Source of the DNA: Symsagittifera roscoffensis
Taxonomy: Eukaryota; Xenacoelomorpha; Acoela; Convolutidae
Direction: 5' to 3'
Length of the DNA stretch: 64,000 nt
NCBI RefSeq assembly: GCF_963678635.1
Contig: NC_087068.1
Location: 9,804,027 to 9,868,026, forward strand
A program made the position numbers and the translations under genes. Of this stretch, positions 35,886 to 46,583 are shown piece by piece. Within the stretch, counting starts at the first letter, position 1, and every line of letters begins with the position of its first letter. Below the pieces are notes generated by a model. That model saw only the letters and a list, made by a program, of their open reading frames with translations, was not told where the DNA came from and did not search any database.

Positions 35886-36390
35886 ACAAGACTGCTCGTA
35901 TCAAGGCAAAGCCCTGAATGTTCCGACTGGCTTTTAAGGTCTATGGGGCAGTAAAAACATAAAAAGTTTGAAGTAAAAAAAAATCAAAATTAAAAAAAAA
36001 ATTTAAGATTTTTGTAAAAATATTCCCACACGCGTCATATAAAGTGCAAGTGATAAAATTTGCTCCTAATAACAATCCAATTATGGCATATAAGCTTCCT
36101 TGAACCAAATTGGAACGATTTCTTAGACGGATTAAATCTCGCTTACACGTTAATAGCGCTAAATAAATCGCGCGTTAATTTTCCCAATTTGGCCAAAATT
36201 GCAATATTTAAACCCCCATAACTTTACAAAAAAATATTACAGGTGAAAGATTTTTTCAAATTTACGCTCAAGACAACAATTGCTTTCAATTGGTACAAAA
36301 AAATTCCGCCAAAAAATTTTGTCTGAAGAACAAAAAAACCCACCCCGAGCACAATTATTCCGTTACTTTCGTTACGAAAGTCGGAACAAC
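35886..36390. repeat. MITE-like dispersed repeat, copy 2 (ACAAGACTGCTCGTATC family)
   Basis: Same family and orientation as 15506-16045, about 80% similar by eye. Ends with ACTTTCGTTACGAAAGTCGGAAC. A GC-rich patch with GCGAAGCGGC and GCGCGTAGCGCGC follows at 36395-36530. Confidence 0.8.
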
Positions 36391-36534
36391 AACAAAATAG
36401 TGAGCGCCGCAGTCACGCCAACGTGTTGCAAGCTTGCCATCAGAGGGAAGGACTCTATACGAAATTTAGCGCCAGTTATAGCCGCGAAGCGGCAACGAGC
36501 GCGTAGCGCGCCCACCGGCGGCCTTAAACCGGAC

Positions 36535-36632
36535 TGTTTTGAATCGGACTGCTTTTTTTGTTCATTTCGTGAATTTTTGGACTGTTTTCTATTGGACTGT
36601 TTTGTATGGGACTGTTTTGTATATGTACCGTA
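36535..36632. repeat. Short tandem repeat based on GGACTGTTTT
   Basis: GGACTGTTTT(G/C)TAT-type units repeat about every 15-17 bases at 36575-36630, with related GGACTG words from 36530. It lies beside a GC-rich patch. Confidence 0.7.
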
Positions 36633-36639
36633 CTAGAAA

Positions 36640-38600
36640 CTATTCCCAGCTGAATTACTATTTGCGGTAATGACACATTACGAAATCATTCTTTGTCAAA
36701 GCAAGCAACAAATCGATTAAATAATTTCTTTGCTTAAGCTACTGGATTAATTGTCAATTATTCTGGAAGCTCATAGAAATAAAATCAAAACAAGAGAAAA
36801 TGATTTTTTATCTCAAAAACGTTGCTAAATTAATTATGTCTGTGTATTAACGACTGCTTAAAATCAAACACAATTAACAAGGTTTCCTAATCGATACCCC
36901 AATCAAGCATAAAACATGTTTTTGGCATTGCAACAACAAAAATGTGTCCATACTTAATTGCAAACGTGTTGAAACAATTAAAAACAAAAGGATGTCAGAC
37001 TTAATTTTTATCGGAAAATTTCTCTTGCTTTAAAGAACCCATTGTTATAAGAGAAGACAACTGAAATCTAATATTAACTAACCTATCGGCTGACGGGATA
37101 ACTTCACCTGCAACTATAAGTTGCCCCAGTGACAAAATAAAGTAGATATGCAAATTCATCAACATGTCAGAGAATACGAAAAATTCCCGTTTTAAGAAAA
37201 ATGAGTTTTGTGACAAAAACGGATTTAAGAAAATCGATTTTCTGGGACAAAAAAGCTTTCACCGAAAAGCTCAAACAGTGCTTGTAAGTAAACTATTTGC
37301 GTTTTATGCAGATTTTGAGCAGGTGAGTATATGCAGCTTTTACCGCGCATAGAATCAATAACGCTGAAATTGGTAATTGATTTCCTTTCCACATTTTTCA
37401 TCATGATTTTTTCAGCAACTCTCATTTAATTATTTAATTTGGGGTGTTTAAATATTTGCTTGGAAGACTAGTTAGCTACACAAAAGGTCTTGGAAATTCA
37501 AAATGAAAACTTTAATTTCATAATTCAGGTTTTTAGAAAAAGTTGCAAAAAAATCGGTCCAGAAACTTCGGTTACTCTTTCTATAAAAAGTATTTGCTTG
37601 AAATATTATACAAAAGTTTTAATTAAAGGCATTTTTTAATGATGAGTTTTAAAAGGCTACAACTTTTTCTTTTTAAACCGTGTTTTCCTTAAATTGTGAC
37701 TACCATTTCTTGATAAAACACCCAGTTTACTATATTTTTGATCTACTTGAAAAAATTAAAAAATCAGAAAAAAAAACAGAAAAAATTGAAAACATGAGTT
37801 TTCTGTTTGCAAACTCATGTCTTCAGAGAAAAAATCAAAATTGCATTCAATTGCGTGAAGTTAGAATTCTTATTTAGAGCAATCCTCATTTTAAACTGCG
37901 CATTTTTTTAAGTATACGTTTTTTTAGCCACAAAAAAACACGTCTCAGCTGTGTAAAATCCAAGACAATTTCAAGGATACCTAATTTCTACAGAGATCAG
38001 CTGGGGTAATCTTCTAAGACAAATCACAAAAATATAGAATCGAAACTCAAAGTTTTGGGACAAAAAGTTTCAGGTATAGTTAATGATTATTATAACTGCC
38101 ACATTTTTTATGTAGGAACCAAATGGCATTGAATTGCGTGTCAAAATTTTTTCATTTGAGGAAACTTTAGGTTGCAATTTGTACTGGCATTCAAATTCTA
38201 ATTTTGTGACAAAAACTAAAACATAAAAACCTTGAACATATATGTGTTTTTTTTGCAAAGGCCGAGCTGAGATGATGACCAAAAGTTGTTCTTAAAAAGG
38301 TTTAAAGCTGTTTTGAACTTCTTTTAAAACTTCAATAAAAAACATATGTTTGAAAACCAAGATATGTTTGAAATTTACAGTTTGAGCAATAAAGATAGAA
38401 AAAAGTGGCCAGTAATTTGAAAAAATATGTATCTATCAAAACTTTCTTAAAGTAAAGTTGGTGAAAATTTTGGATGCTTCAATCATTTACCGTTAATGAT
38501 TCAAAGTTTGCGTTAGAAACAAAAAGAGAAAAAGCATGAAATTGAGTTAGAAAAATATGGAGCTTTAAACGAAATGAACAAAACAAAGTAATTTTACGCA
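36640..38600. other. Intergenic, no gene recognised
   Basis: AT-rich DNA without domains, TIRs or tandem arrays that I could see. Minor open frames (37001-37216 minus, 37164-37352 plus) lack support. Confidence 0.5.
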
Positions 38601-38609
38601 GTCGCGGAT

Positions 38610-39370
38610 CTAGGAAATTCTCGAGTGGTAGGGGGAGGGGGTGTGGATTTTCAAAAAAAAAATTGAGTCAACCAAATTGATTTTCTGAGCTCTCCCAAAT
38701 CACTATAAAAACCCTATATTGACCAATTGTTCTGCTCCGGAGACAAATTTTTCAAAAATACAGCCCCTATACGACTATGTGTATACAATTTTTTGTTCAC
38801 TGCCGAGCCACAAATCTATTTTAATTTGATGATTATTGTAAAAGGCTCACCAAATTTATTGTACAATAAAATTTGATGCATGTTTCAGAAATTTTTTTTG
38901 CAGGTTTCAACTGCACAAAATTCTGCAGGTTTTAATTGCGTCAAAATATTCATTGGCTCTCATGTTTGAAAAAATTGAGCCTTAAACCTAAGTTTTCTTC
39001 AAATTTAGTTTGACAAAACAAAATAATCGCAAAAGCAGCTGCGGATTTAGGGAGGGGGCAGAGGGTGACGTTATCCCCCTCGGGGGTTTGAACCTCTGAG
39101 GGGGAGAACGTCACTTCCTACCCCCTCCCTATATCCGCAGCTTTAATTGCGTCAAAATATGTATTGGCTCTGATGTTTGAAAAAATTGGGCCTTAAACCT
39201 AAGTTTTCTTCAAATTTAACTTGACAAAACAAAATACTCGCAAAAGCAGCTGCGGATATAGGGAGGCGTGGCAAGGGGTGACGTTTTTGCCCCTCAGGGC
39301 ATCGAACCCCTGAGAGGGAGAACGTCACCCCCTGCTTCCCTCCCTATATCCGCAGCTGCTTTTGCGCTTC
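38610..39370. repeat. Foldback repeat cluster with two tandem palindromes
   Basis: 38610-39010 relates to 21885-22520 (partly inverted). Two near-perfect palindromes follow, 39035-39142 and 39246-39360, each with GCAGCTGCGGAT outer arms, a GTGACGTT/AACGTCAC middle and a core like GGGTTTGAACC or CATCGAACCCC. The core resembles a Pol III B-box. The two units are separated by a repeat of the sequence preceding them. Confidence 0.82.
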
Positions 39371-39476
39371 AAATGAAATCAAATCAATTATTTCAGTTTT
39401 TCTTATTCGATGCATGCATGCAGCAGCTGCGCATGTGCAGGTATTGACAAAACATGAAATAATATGAGCAATAGTT

Positions 39477-40023
39477 GCCCGGGTTGACCTCCATAGACCA
39501 AAAATGCTAATCTTACAATTCCATAAACTAAATCTATGAAAAATTACTAGTCATACAAATTTCATACAATTTGCTAAAATGGTTTCATCAAATTTTCAAC
39601 GGACTTCGACTTGTTCTTGTTTTGGTATAAAATTCAGTGACTCGTGCTAAATAAAAAAGACAATTTTTTGTGGAAAAAAATGCTTATCATACAATTTCCA
39701 TATATGGAAAGTGTATGACTAGCTTTTTATTTGATGGCGACAACAAAAATGTTTCCAACTAATTTTGAAATTGCCCCAAAAATTGTTTTGTGTTATTTTC
39801 CAACCGCAAATCAAATTTTTGACTCAAACAAAGTGTTTGCATAACGTAGTCCTGGATACACTAATATTGTATTTTTTTTCCTTTTTGCGAGTCATACAAT
39901 TTTCATGATCATAGATCTTTCATGAGATTTTATGTACTTATAGAATTGCATGAAAAATGTATGACCAGTATTTTTCCATATATGAAAATTGTATGATTAG
40001 CATTTTTGGTCAACTTGGGTGGC
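39477..40023 (+). repeat. MITE of about 545 bp with terminal inverted repeats
   Basis: Left end GCCCGGGTTGACC...AAAAATGCTAATC; right end GATTAGCATTTTTGGTCAAC..GGGTGGC, its inverse. The interior has repeated CATACAATTTCCATATATGG-like words. A partial inverted copy is at 16311-16766. Non-coding, so non-autonomous. Confidence 0.78.
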
Positions 40024-40480
40024 TAGCGTAATCAGCAAACTTTTATCATGTTTTAATCATCACATCTTAAATAAATATTCATTTAAAGACTACTGTAAGA
40101 TGAATAAAAATTAAAATTTAAATCCCTCAACTTTGATTATTACAATTCAGGTTTTTAAAGACTGTTTTTTTTTCAGGTTTGACATTGAGCTCCCGTACAA
40201 CTTTGAATCTAATCCTTAAGAGAAAACTCAAAAAGTTTAAACTTAGCGTTCGAATTTCTTAAAGCGTTCCTTTTTAGTTTACTGTATTCAAACCCAGCAG
40301 GTCATGAATGAAATCATGCCGCAAAATTCAGAAGTCCAACGTAGTTTCATAGTTTTGACTTACAGTAAAATCCAAAATATATCAGATAATATTGGTGAAT
40401 TTTGAGCTAAGTTCTCTAATTGACCACCCGCGCCAACTCCAGCAACAGTTCATAAAAATTAAAAAAAATATATCAGTTTT
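40024..40480. other. Intergenic, no gene recognised
   Basis: No coding feature. It may include the 5' flank of the mariner-type remnant, but no TIR was found. Confidence 0.4.
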
Positions 40481-41137
40481 TTGGTAGACGGAGAATCAAA
40501 ATTGCAGGAATTTGGGAGAAAACGCTCATTTTGTGTTCTTGAGCTTATATCACACGCGAAAACTCTCATTGATAACAATAGAACGACGCCTGGCAGGATG
40601 AATAATGTTCGTATGTCAAAGTCGTCTATCGACAAAATTATGAAAAAAGATGTCTGCAGCAAGTCACACAAAATTCAGAAACGATTTTCTTTATGCCATG
40701 AAGATGACCAACGAAGAATGGTTTTCTGAATGTTTATCGTCAAAATTATATCACTAGAGTGATATGCGGTAATGAGATCTCTTCTCCTCTGAATGGTAAA
40801 TTAAACTCGCAAAATACTAAATGCTACGCCGCAACGCCTCCACGCAACCGTACGAGAAACCATTTTTGTAAGCAACGAATAAGTCTATATGTTTTCGGTG
40901 CTTTCATTGGAAATTGTTCAGTTAATGGAGCAAATTTTTTTTCCTTCGATAGTTACAGGTGCTTTTTTTTCATATGATCCAGATCTTTGTGTATTCACAG
41001 TTAGCAAACGATACCGGATAACACTACCAGTGCTGGTAGTGCAACTTCTCATGCAATTGTTGTTGTACGACAACAAGTTTAAAGCATACTCTCGATTCAT
41101 TTTGAAGGACGCGTTGAAGAAGGTTTTGATGGGTTGA
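40481..41137 (+). pseudogene. Tc1/mariner-type transposase fossil
   Basis: Three frame-shifted pieces. 40481-40729 carries a helix-turn-helix DNA-binding part: GRKRSFCVLELI, RMSKSSIDKIMKKD, then KSHKIQKRFSL and DQRRMVF, in the order seen in mariner-type transposases. 40759-40977 has NSQNTKCYAATPP and RISLYVFGAFIGNCSVNG, matching the (N.QN.R.Y ... s.MVwg.i..nG) core segment. 40889-41137 holds the decayed C-terminus (LKDALKK). Catalytic Asp residues are not all discernible. At least two frameshifts and several stops; no TIRs were located. It once cut and pasted DNA at TA sites; now inert. Could have mobilised TA-flanked MITEs such as the one at 63009, though no sequence link is shown. Confidence 0.62.
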
Positions 41138-41164
41138 AGCGAGATCGCAATTAAGAAGAAAGTT

Positions 41165-41324
41165 AAAACAAGACTGCTCGTATCACCGCGAAGCCCTGAA
41201 TGTTCCGACTGCCTTTTAAGGTTTACGGAGCAGCAGTAATAGCATAAAAAGTTAAATTAAATAAAATAAAATGAATTATTAATGAAATAAAATGAAAAAT
41301 AAAATTAAACAAGACTGCTCGTAT
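41165..41324. repeat. MITE-like repeat, copies 3 and 4, running into the gap
   Basis: Copy 3 starts at 41168 (ACAAGACTGCTCGTATC...) but lasts only to about 41250. A second start, AAACAAGACTGCTCGTAT, at 41306 enters the N run directly. Tandem starts like these are a likely cause of the assembly gap. Confidence 0.75.
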
Positions 41325-41524
41325 NNNNNNNNNNNNNNNNNNNNNNNNNNNNNNNNNNNNNNNNNNNNNNNNNNNNNNNNNNNNNNNNNNNNNNNNNNNN
41401 NNNNNNNNNNNNNNNNNNNNNNNNNNNNNNNNNNNNNNNNNNNNNNNNNNNNNNNNNNNNNNNNNNNNNNNNNNNNNNNNNNNNNNNNNNNNNNNNNNNN
41501 NNNNNNNNNNNNNNNNNNNNNNNN
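41325..41524. other. Assembly gap (200 N)
   Basis: Exactly 200 unknown bases; a round number suggests a placeholder rather than a measured size. Confidence 0.99.
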
Positions 41525-42860
41525 CTGTTGTCAAATTTTTATTGGTAGCTGTTCATCAAAAAGTTGACAAATCAGTTTCACATTTTATGCGAGATTTTTC
41601 ACCACACTGGCCGATGAGTTAGTGTAATGATAAACTGTTTGTGTTTCTGCATGAAAAATCGAAAAAACTATTTTCGAGCTGATTAAAAGCATGAGAAATA
41701 CGGAAATTGAAATCATTTGCTAAGTTTTCCAATTTTGAACGCATGATTTTCTTGCCTAGGGGTCATCTAATTAACAAACTTTAATTTTCAGGGACAGTTT
41801 GCTGTTTTTTTCTATTTTTTTTTACTGATTACGAGGAAACAAAAGTATTACACTTGGTAGGTGGTTGATCCAAAAATCGATACGACGTTTTGGTTTTTTT
41901 TCTATAATTTACCCAATAACTATTTGTAAACTATTTGGCCAAGTAGAATCACAAGATCGGATGTACGCGATGTTCGAAATGGTATTATATTTGATTTTGT
42001 TCAATCTTACAAAACCTATTTTTTGTTTTTACCCAAAAACATGGCGCAATTAGAAAAAATCAAGGTTACGAATAACATCAGATCGAAAAATCTTTAGCCT
42101 GCAAAATTTTCGTTGAAGCTTGATGTTAGAAGATAGAGCACTTACCCTAATTGGAAACCAGAAGGTTTTGTACTTGGTTAAGTATTTCACATCAATTTAT
42201 CTCTGAAGTTAGCTTGAAAGATTAAAATATGCATCAGTTATTTTCACATTTGTGAGAGGCCAAAAAGCAAATCAATTTTCCACCCCTTTCCCACGTCTTC
42301 GTTTTTGTTTAATCAAAGTAGGTTTGAATGCTTTGAAGGACAATCCGAGCGTGATATTTCGAAGAGTCGGAAAAAAATGTCGGCAATAACTAAGTTAGTT
42401 TTTTTTGAAGATAAGAAAAAATTTTTTAAAGATTCATAATTATTAAAATTGATAATTTTAATAATGACTACTAAAATTGTTAATCAAGAAAAATATTAAA
42501 TACGCAACTTTAAACATTTCTTCACCAAACGATAAAATGCTCAAACACTACATTTCAAATGAAAAAAAAACATATTTCAAATTTTTTATTATCTGTTCGA
42601 AGATAAGTTATGCTTTAATGTGTACAAGAGTCCAACATTTTATCCAAAAAAAAAACAATTGAAACTGAAGCAATTAATTTAACCCCATATTTCTAGAAAA
42701 TTACGTAAATATTTGAAACAGTTGGGCAATATTTGGAAAATTAGTGCAACATTTGAAACACTAGTGCAATAATTTCCTAAGAGCAATCAACCAGAACAAA
42801 TTAGAAAGAAATGGTTGCGTGTTTTGCCTGAAAAATTCGTGCGCGAAAAATGAGCGTAAT
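41525..42860. other. Intergenic, no gene recognised
   Basis: AT-rich. No supported ORF, tandem array or RNA gene. Short ORFs (41865-42053, 42477-42662) lack any domain. Confidence 0.5.
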
Positions 42861-42870
42861 TTGAAGTAGA

Positions 42871-42974
42871 TAGAACATAGTTGAAAGATGCCCGAGGGAA
42901 AAAGAGCCCGGCCTGAGGGCACAAAGTGCCCGAGTTCGGCTCTTTTGCCCGAGGCCATCTACAACTATGTTCTA
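42871..42974. repeat. About 104-bp hairpin (inverted repeat)
   Basis: Left arm TAGAACATAGTTGAAAGATG...GAGGGCAC and right arm GTGCCCGAG...CATCTACAACTATGTTCTA are inverted with arms of about 50 bases and a 3-base loop (AAA). GC-rich centre (GCCCGAGG, AGAGCCCGG) in AT-rich surroundings. Confidence 0.88.
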
Positions 42975-42979
42975 ACTGT

Positions 42980-44190
42980 TGAAGAGTATGTTTTTCGCTC
43001 TTTCTGAGGGAAAAAAGCCAGAAAAATTGTGAAAGAGCCCGGAAAAGTGCACAAAACTATGCAAATGATTTCTTTTGTCATTCATGCCCTCTAATAATTC
43101 ATTTTTCATTCATGCCTTGTCGTGAAAGAACATGTGTGAAAGCGCAAAAACAAGCTCTTCTTCAAATGTGTTTCATACCAGATAAGCAACAGCTTGTATT
43201 GCATCTCGAAGTTTATTCACAATTCGACACTGCGTGTCTCAATTGAATCACAAATTTTCTCGGTGCGATATGTAGCTGCTGCTGCTGCTTATTTACTACA
43301 TAACATCTGGAAAAAACTTCAAAGTCAGTTTTGAAACTGTAGATAGAGTTCACCCTAGCATGCTCAAAACTCAGCACTTTTTGTTTGATGCAGCTTTGAA
43401 TTAAGCATTATCTAAGACCTAAGAAGTCACAATCAAATTTAGCAAATTAAAAATTAGTTCTTTAGATCACTTACCGATAACTCTACTGATTTAGTTCACG
43501 GTAAATATCTTCAGAAAAAAATTTGTAGTTAACCGCACTTTTTTGGACCGAGACTCAAATTCAATAGCTCGAGCTACGGTAGTGGACGAATTTAAGCGCA
43601 AATTCATAATTTTACTTTCCAAAATGCCTTTTTAAATGTCGATCTTGAACCACATTTCATTCGATTTCCAGCAAAACTTTTACATAGACGAAAAGCAAAT
43701 AATCAGAGCTATCTTCTATGAAATTACCAATATTTGCTGTTGAAGACTCGAGTAAGCAAGTTGTCAAAGTAATCCGATTCTGCATTAAGTTTTTCATCGT
43801 AGTGAATTTTTTCTTGAGTTAGCTGAGTAAAAACGTAGTTCATGCGACGTGAAAGATTTTCAGCGAGAAAATTGAAATAATCGGTGTGATAATTCTTCTA
43901 AACTCAACTGTTTCTTACTTTTTCACGCGATATGAGAAAAAAACTTAGTGCAAATTAAGGAAAAATGGCGTTTTCAGAACCAAATTTTATTGCTAAATTT
44001 TAGAAATTAAATATTGAACGTTTCATAGAGGATAGCTTTGATCATTTGCTCGCGGCCTATGTAAAAATTTAGCTGGAAATCGAATTAAATGTGGTGCAAA
44101 ATGGATATAAAAACAGGCATTTTAAAGAGAAAAATCCTGAATTTTTGTGCTTAATTTTCTCCACTAGTGTATGTAACATCATCAACTCAC
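42980..44190. other. Intergenic upstream of the secreted-peptide gene
   Basis: No coding features. A (GCT)5-like triplet run at 43273-43288. The region just before 44195 presumably holds the promoter, but no clear TATA or Inr can be assigned. Confidence 0.4.
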
Positions 44191-44194
44191 CAAA

Positions 44195-45214
44195 ATGGGA
44201 ATGAAAATTAATGAAGCGTTTGCAGTTTTGCTCATCGTAGTGGCCGTGGAATCATTAATTGCTGGCGCCTTTCCAGGCCAGCAGTGCATTTTAGACGACA
44301 GATGCGAAATCGATGAGTATTGCGACTTAACAGGAATGTACTTCGACGGCTCTTTTTTAAATATCCGGCCCCTAACTAAGTTCTGGTGTTAAGATTTCAT
44401 GCAAATGTTTCATCAAAATAGAGACATCACTTTCTTTTCTAATAATCCACTAATGAAAAAAAATAAACGCAAAATCAGATTTTTTATAACCACAAAATAA
44501 GTTGTTCAGGTTCAAGGTTTTTTGCTCTTGTTGACTCAAAAACATTTTAAAACCTTAAAGTCCGCATTGATTACAATGAACTTTAAGAGCAGGCAATCTG
44601 AAGGTACAAGAACAACGTTGCACCTAAGTATATATTGATTAAGTAAAAATTTTTTATCTCTCTCTCTCTCTCCTCCATGTTGTAGGCTCCAGCAAAAACG
44701 ACCTTGATAGTTTTCTCATTCACATGTAAAATCAATTAATTAGAGACCAAATGAATTTCAGTGAGCTAAGTAATTTCGCGAAAAGTATTTACTATTATGT
44801 CGCTTAAACCTTTAGTTTAGAAAAGATATACACATGGAATTTTGAATGCTTTGAATTTTGGAGCTAACTTTGAATACTGCAGTATCGAATCAGAGTTGCA
44901 AAAAATAAGGAGGATTGTTCAAACGAATTCAACAAACAAATGCTCAAGCCAAATTGAATTAAGTTTTCTGATACTTTTTAGTTTCTCTTTTTTGAGTCAC
45001 ATATATGTGTTCCTTTTTATCCGGTATTAACAAGTCCATGGGACAATGGAAGCAATTTTTTGGTAAAAATCGGGGTGGGTGGACAGTAAAAGAGCCGGAG
45101 CAGTATACAGAGCGACTTTGCAAAACCCGACTGTGCAACATTCCAGGAGAAGAGACGTTTTGCCCTCCACTTTATGTATGCCAGAAACATCTGAATGTGT
45201 GCGTACGCCTATGA
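44195..45214 (+). CDS. Secreted cysteine-rich protein, probable two-exon host gene
   Basis: First exon from ATG 44195 in context CAAAATGG: a signal peptide (AFAVLLIVVAVESLIAG), then GQQCILDDRCEIDEYCD with three spaced Cys. Its own frame stops at 44392, so a donor must lie before that; GT at about 44339 is a weak candidate. A second open segment, best from about 45026 to the TGA at 45214, has RLCKTRLCNIPGEETFC and YVCQKHLNVCVRL. Together about 8 Cys in an order like the Dickkopf/colipase or EB-type modules of small secreted proteins. Exon joining is inferred; an acceptor such as TTTTTAG at 44977-44983 or TTAACAAG at 45027-45034 is possible. Gag of copy B follows without host overlap. Confidence 0.45.
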
Positions 45215-45304
45215 AAACGTCAAAATAGAAGAATCAAAAACCTTTCAATTTGAAACCAAGATTTCTATAAAGTTATCACTAAAAAATTAACAAAGCTTGA
45301 ATAT

Positions 45305-45658
45305 ATGAGTACGATTACCATGTGGAACGACCAACAGTCTCGTGCGACCATAAGTTTTCTTAAAAAACAAAATAGCTTAGATTTAACCAAAAATAGATTA
45401 GAAGATAGACAAAATATTTTCAAAATGTTACACGACAAAAACTTAATTGAAATGTCTCTACGACTCAATAGATCAGAGCCGCTATTCCGCACAATACGAG
45501 AACTACCCGGTATTGGAAAAAGACCTCGGACAAGAAACGACATACGACTACATAGAAACTTACCATTAAGTTTCATGGTCGTACGGCAAAAGCCAACAAA
45601 AACTTTTATATTTAGAATCTTGCTAGCGATGAGTTTAGATTTTCATTTGCAAACATAA
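45305..45658 (+). CDS. Leader ORF (copy B), 117 aa, unknown
   Basis: The last 69 residues (MSLRLNRSEPLFRTIRELPG ... LDFHLQT) align with the copy A ORF at 23172. The first 48 include host flank up to about 45338, so the annotated Met is accidental; an internal Met at 45452 is the conserved one. Basic, no known domain. It sits 5' of gag. Confidence 0.5.
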   Translation: MSTITMWNDQQSRATISFLKKQNSLDLTKNRLEDRQNIFKMLHDKNLIEMSLRLNRSEPLFRTIRELPGIGKRPRTRNDIRLHRNLPLSFMVVRQKPTKTFIFRILLAMSLDFHLQT

Positions 45659-45984
45659 AATCCTAGAAAGAAATCTTCAATGATTATTTCAGGCGCTAGA
45701 TAAAATTACTATTGTACAATAACGATTGATAAAAAGATCTCAAATCGTTCCCCCCAATTCTGCAGTAAAATATAAAACATATTTGAAAAAACATTTATTG
45801 AAAACAAAAATAAAAATTAGTAGCATGACAATAAATTGTTAGTATATAAAAATCATCCTGTTGTTCCAGCTTCATCACCTAAACATAACAGCAATCATAA
45901 ATCAACTAATATCATAAAAATTTAAAACCTTATACCAAATAAATTTAAATTATTTTAAACTTAATTTTATTTAATCTTAAACCA

Positions 45985-46068
45985 GATCATCAAGGCTTTC
46001 CTTGGATCTAAATCAATTTTCTACCTTATAAATTTTAAATTCTGATCATCAAGGCTTATCCTTGGATC
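45985..46068 (+). promoter_or_regulatory. Tandem stem-loops in element leader (copy B)
   Basis: Hairpins at 45985-46008 and 46044-46068 corresponding to those of copy A. The first has lost one loop base while the arms are unchanged. Confidence 0.5.
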
Positions 46069-46583
46069 AAAAAGAACAATTTTGTTCTCCCCCACGCACT
46101 TATCAAGTGTCTAACGACCTCAAACGTCAATTCACTACCCAACCTTTTAAAAAGACCCAGGACCAATAGAAATTTTTTAATCACACTAACCATTCAAATT
46201 AGGCTAAACAGTGAAGAACTTCGGTTATTCATCCTTCACTTGAACCCTCCTCTTACCTGACCCAGGATAAATCTTCAACTTAGTAAATTTAAACTAGTAT
46301 CTAACGAACTACTTGCGTTCTAATTATACCTGAACCTTGTGGATCGATTTACTATTCTCCAACCCTTGAACACAATCACTACCCCTAAGTAAGATTAAGT
46401 AAGTTAACACCTTAACTTAGACTAGCCACGAGAAAGTAAAAATCATTCTTTGGAATCGATATACTTTTCTCTCCAACCCTGAACAAAAAGACCCAGGTTA
46501 AGCTAACCAAAAAATCGTAAGGACTAACAGTCTAGGAAAAATAAAATCACTAATAATTTCTTGCATCCCTCATCCTAAACCTT

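Noticed and set aside
36470-36530. GC-rich GCGAAGCGGC/GCGCGTAGCGCGC patch as an rRNA or bacterial insert
   Set aside because: Only about 60 bases of short palindromic words, with no rRNA core sequence or bacterial gene.
41223-41567. ORFs of about 100 codons containing X
   Set aside because: They are read through the N gap and have no meaning.
44655-44675. (TC)n microsatellite as a promoter element
   Set aside because: A simple repeat within the presumed intron of the secreted-peptide gene; nothing supports regulation.
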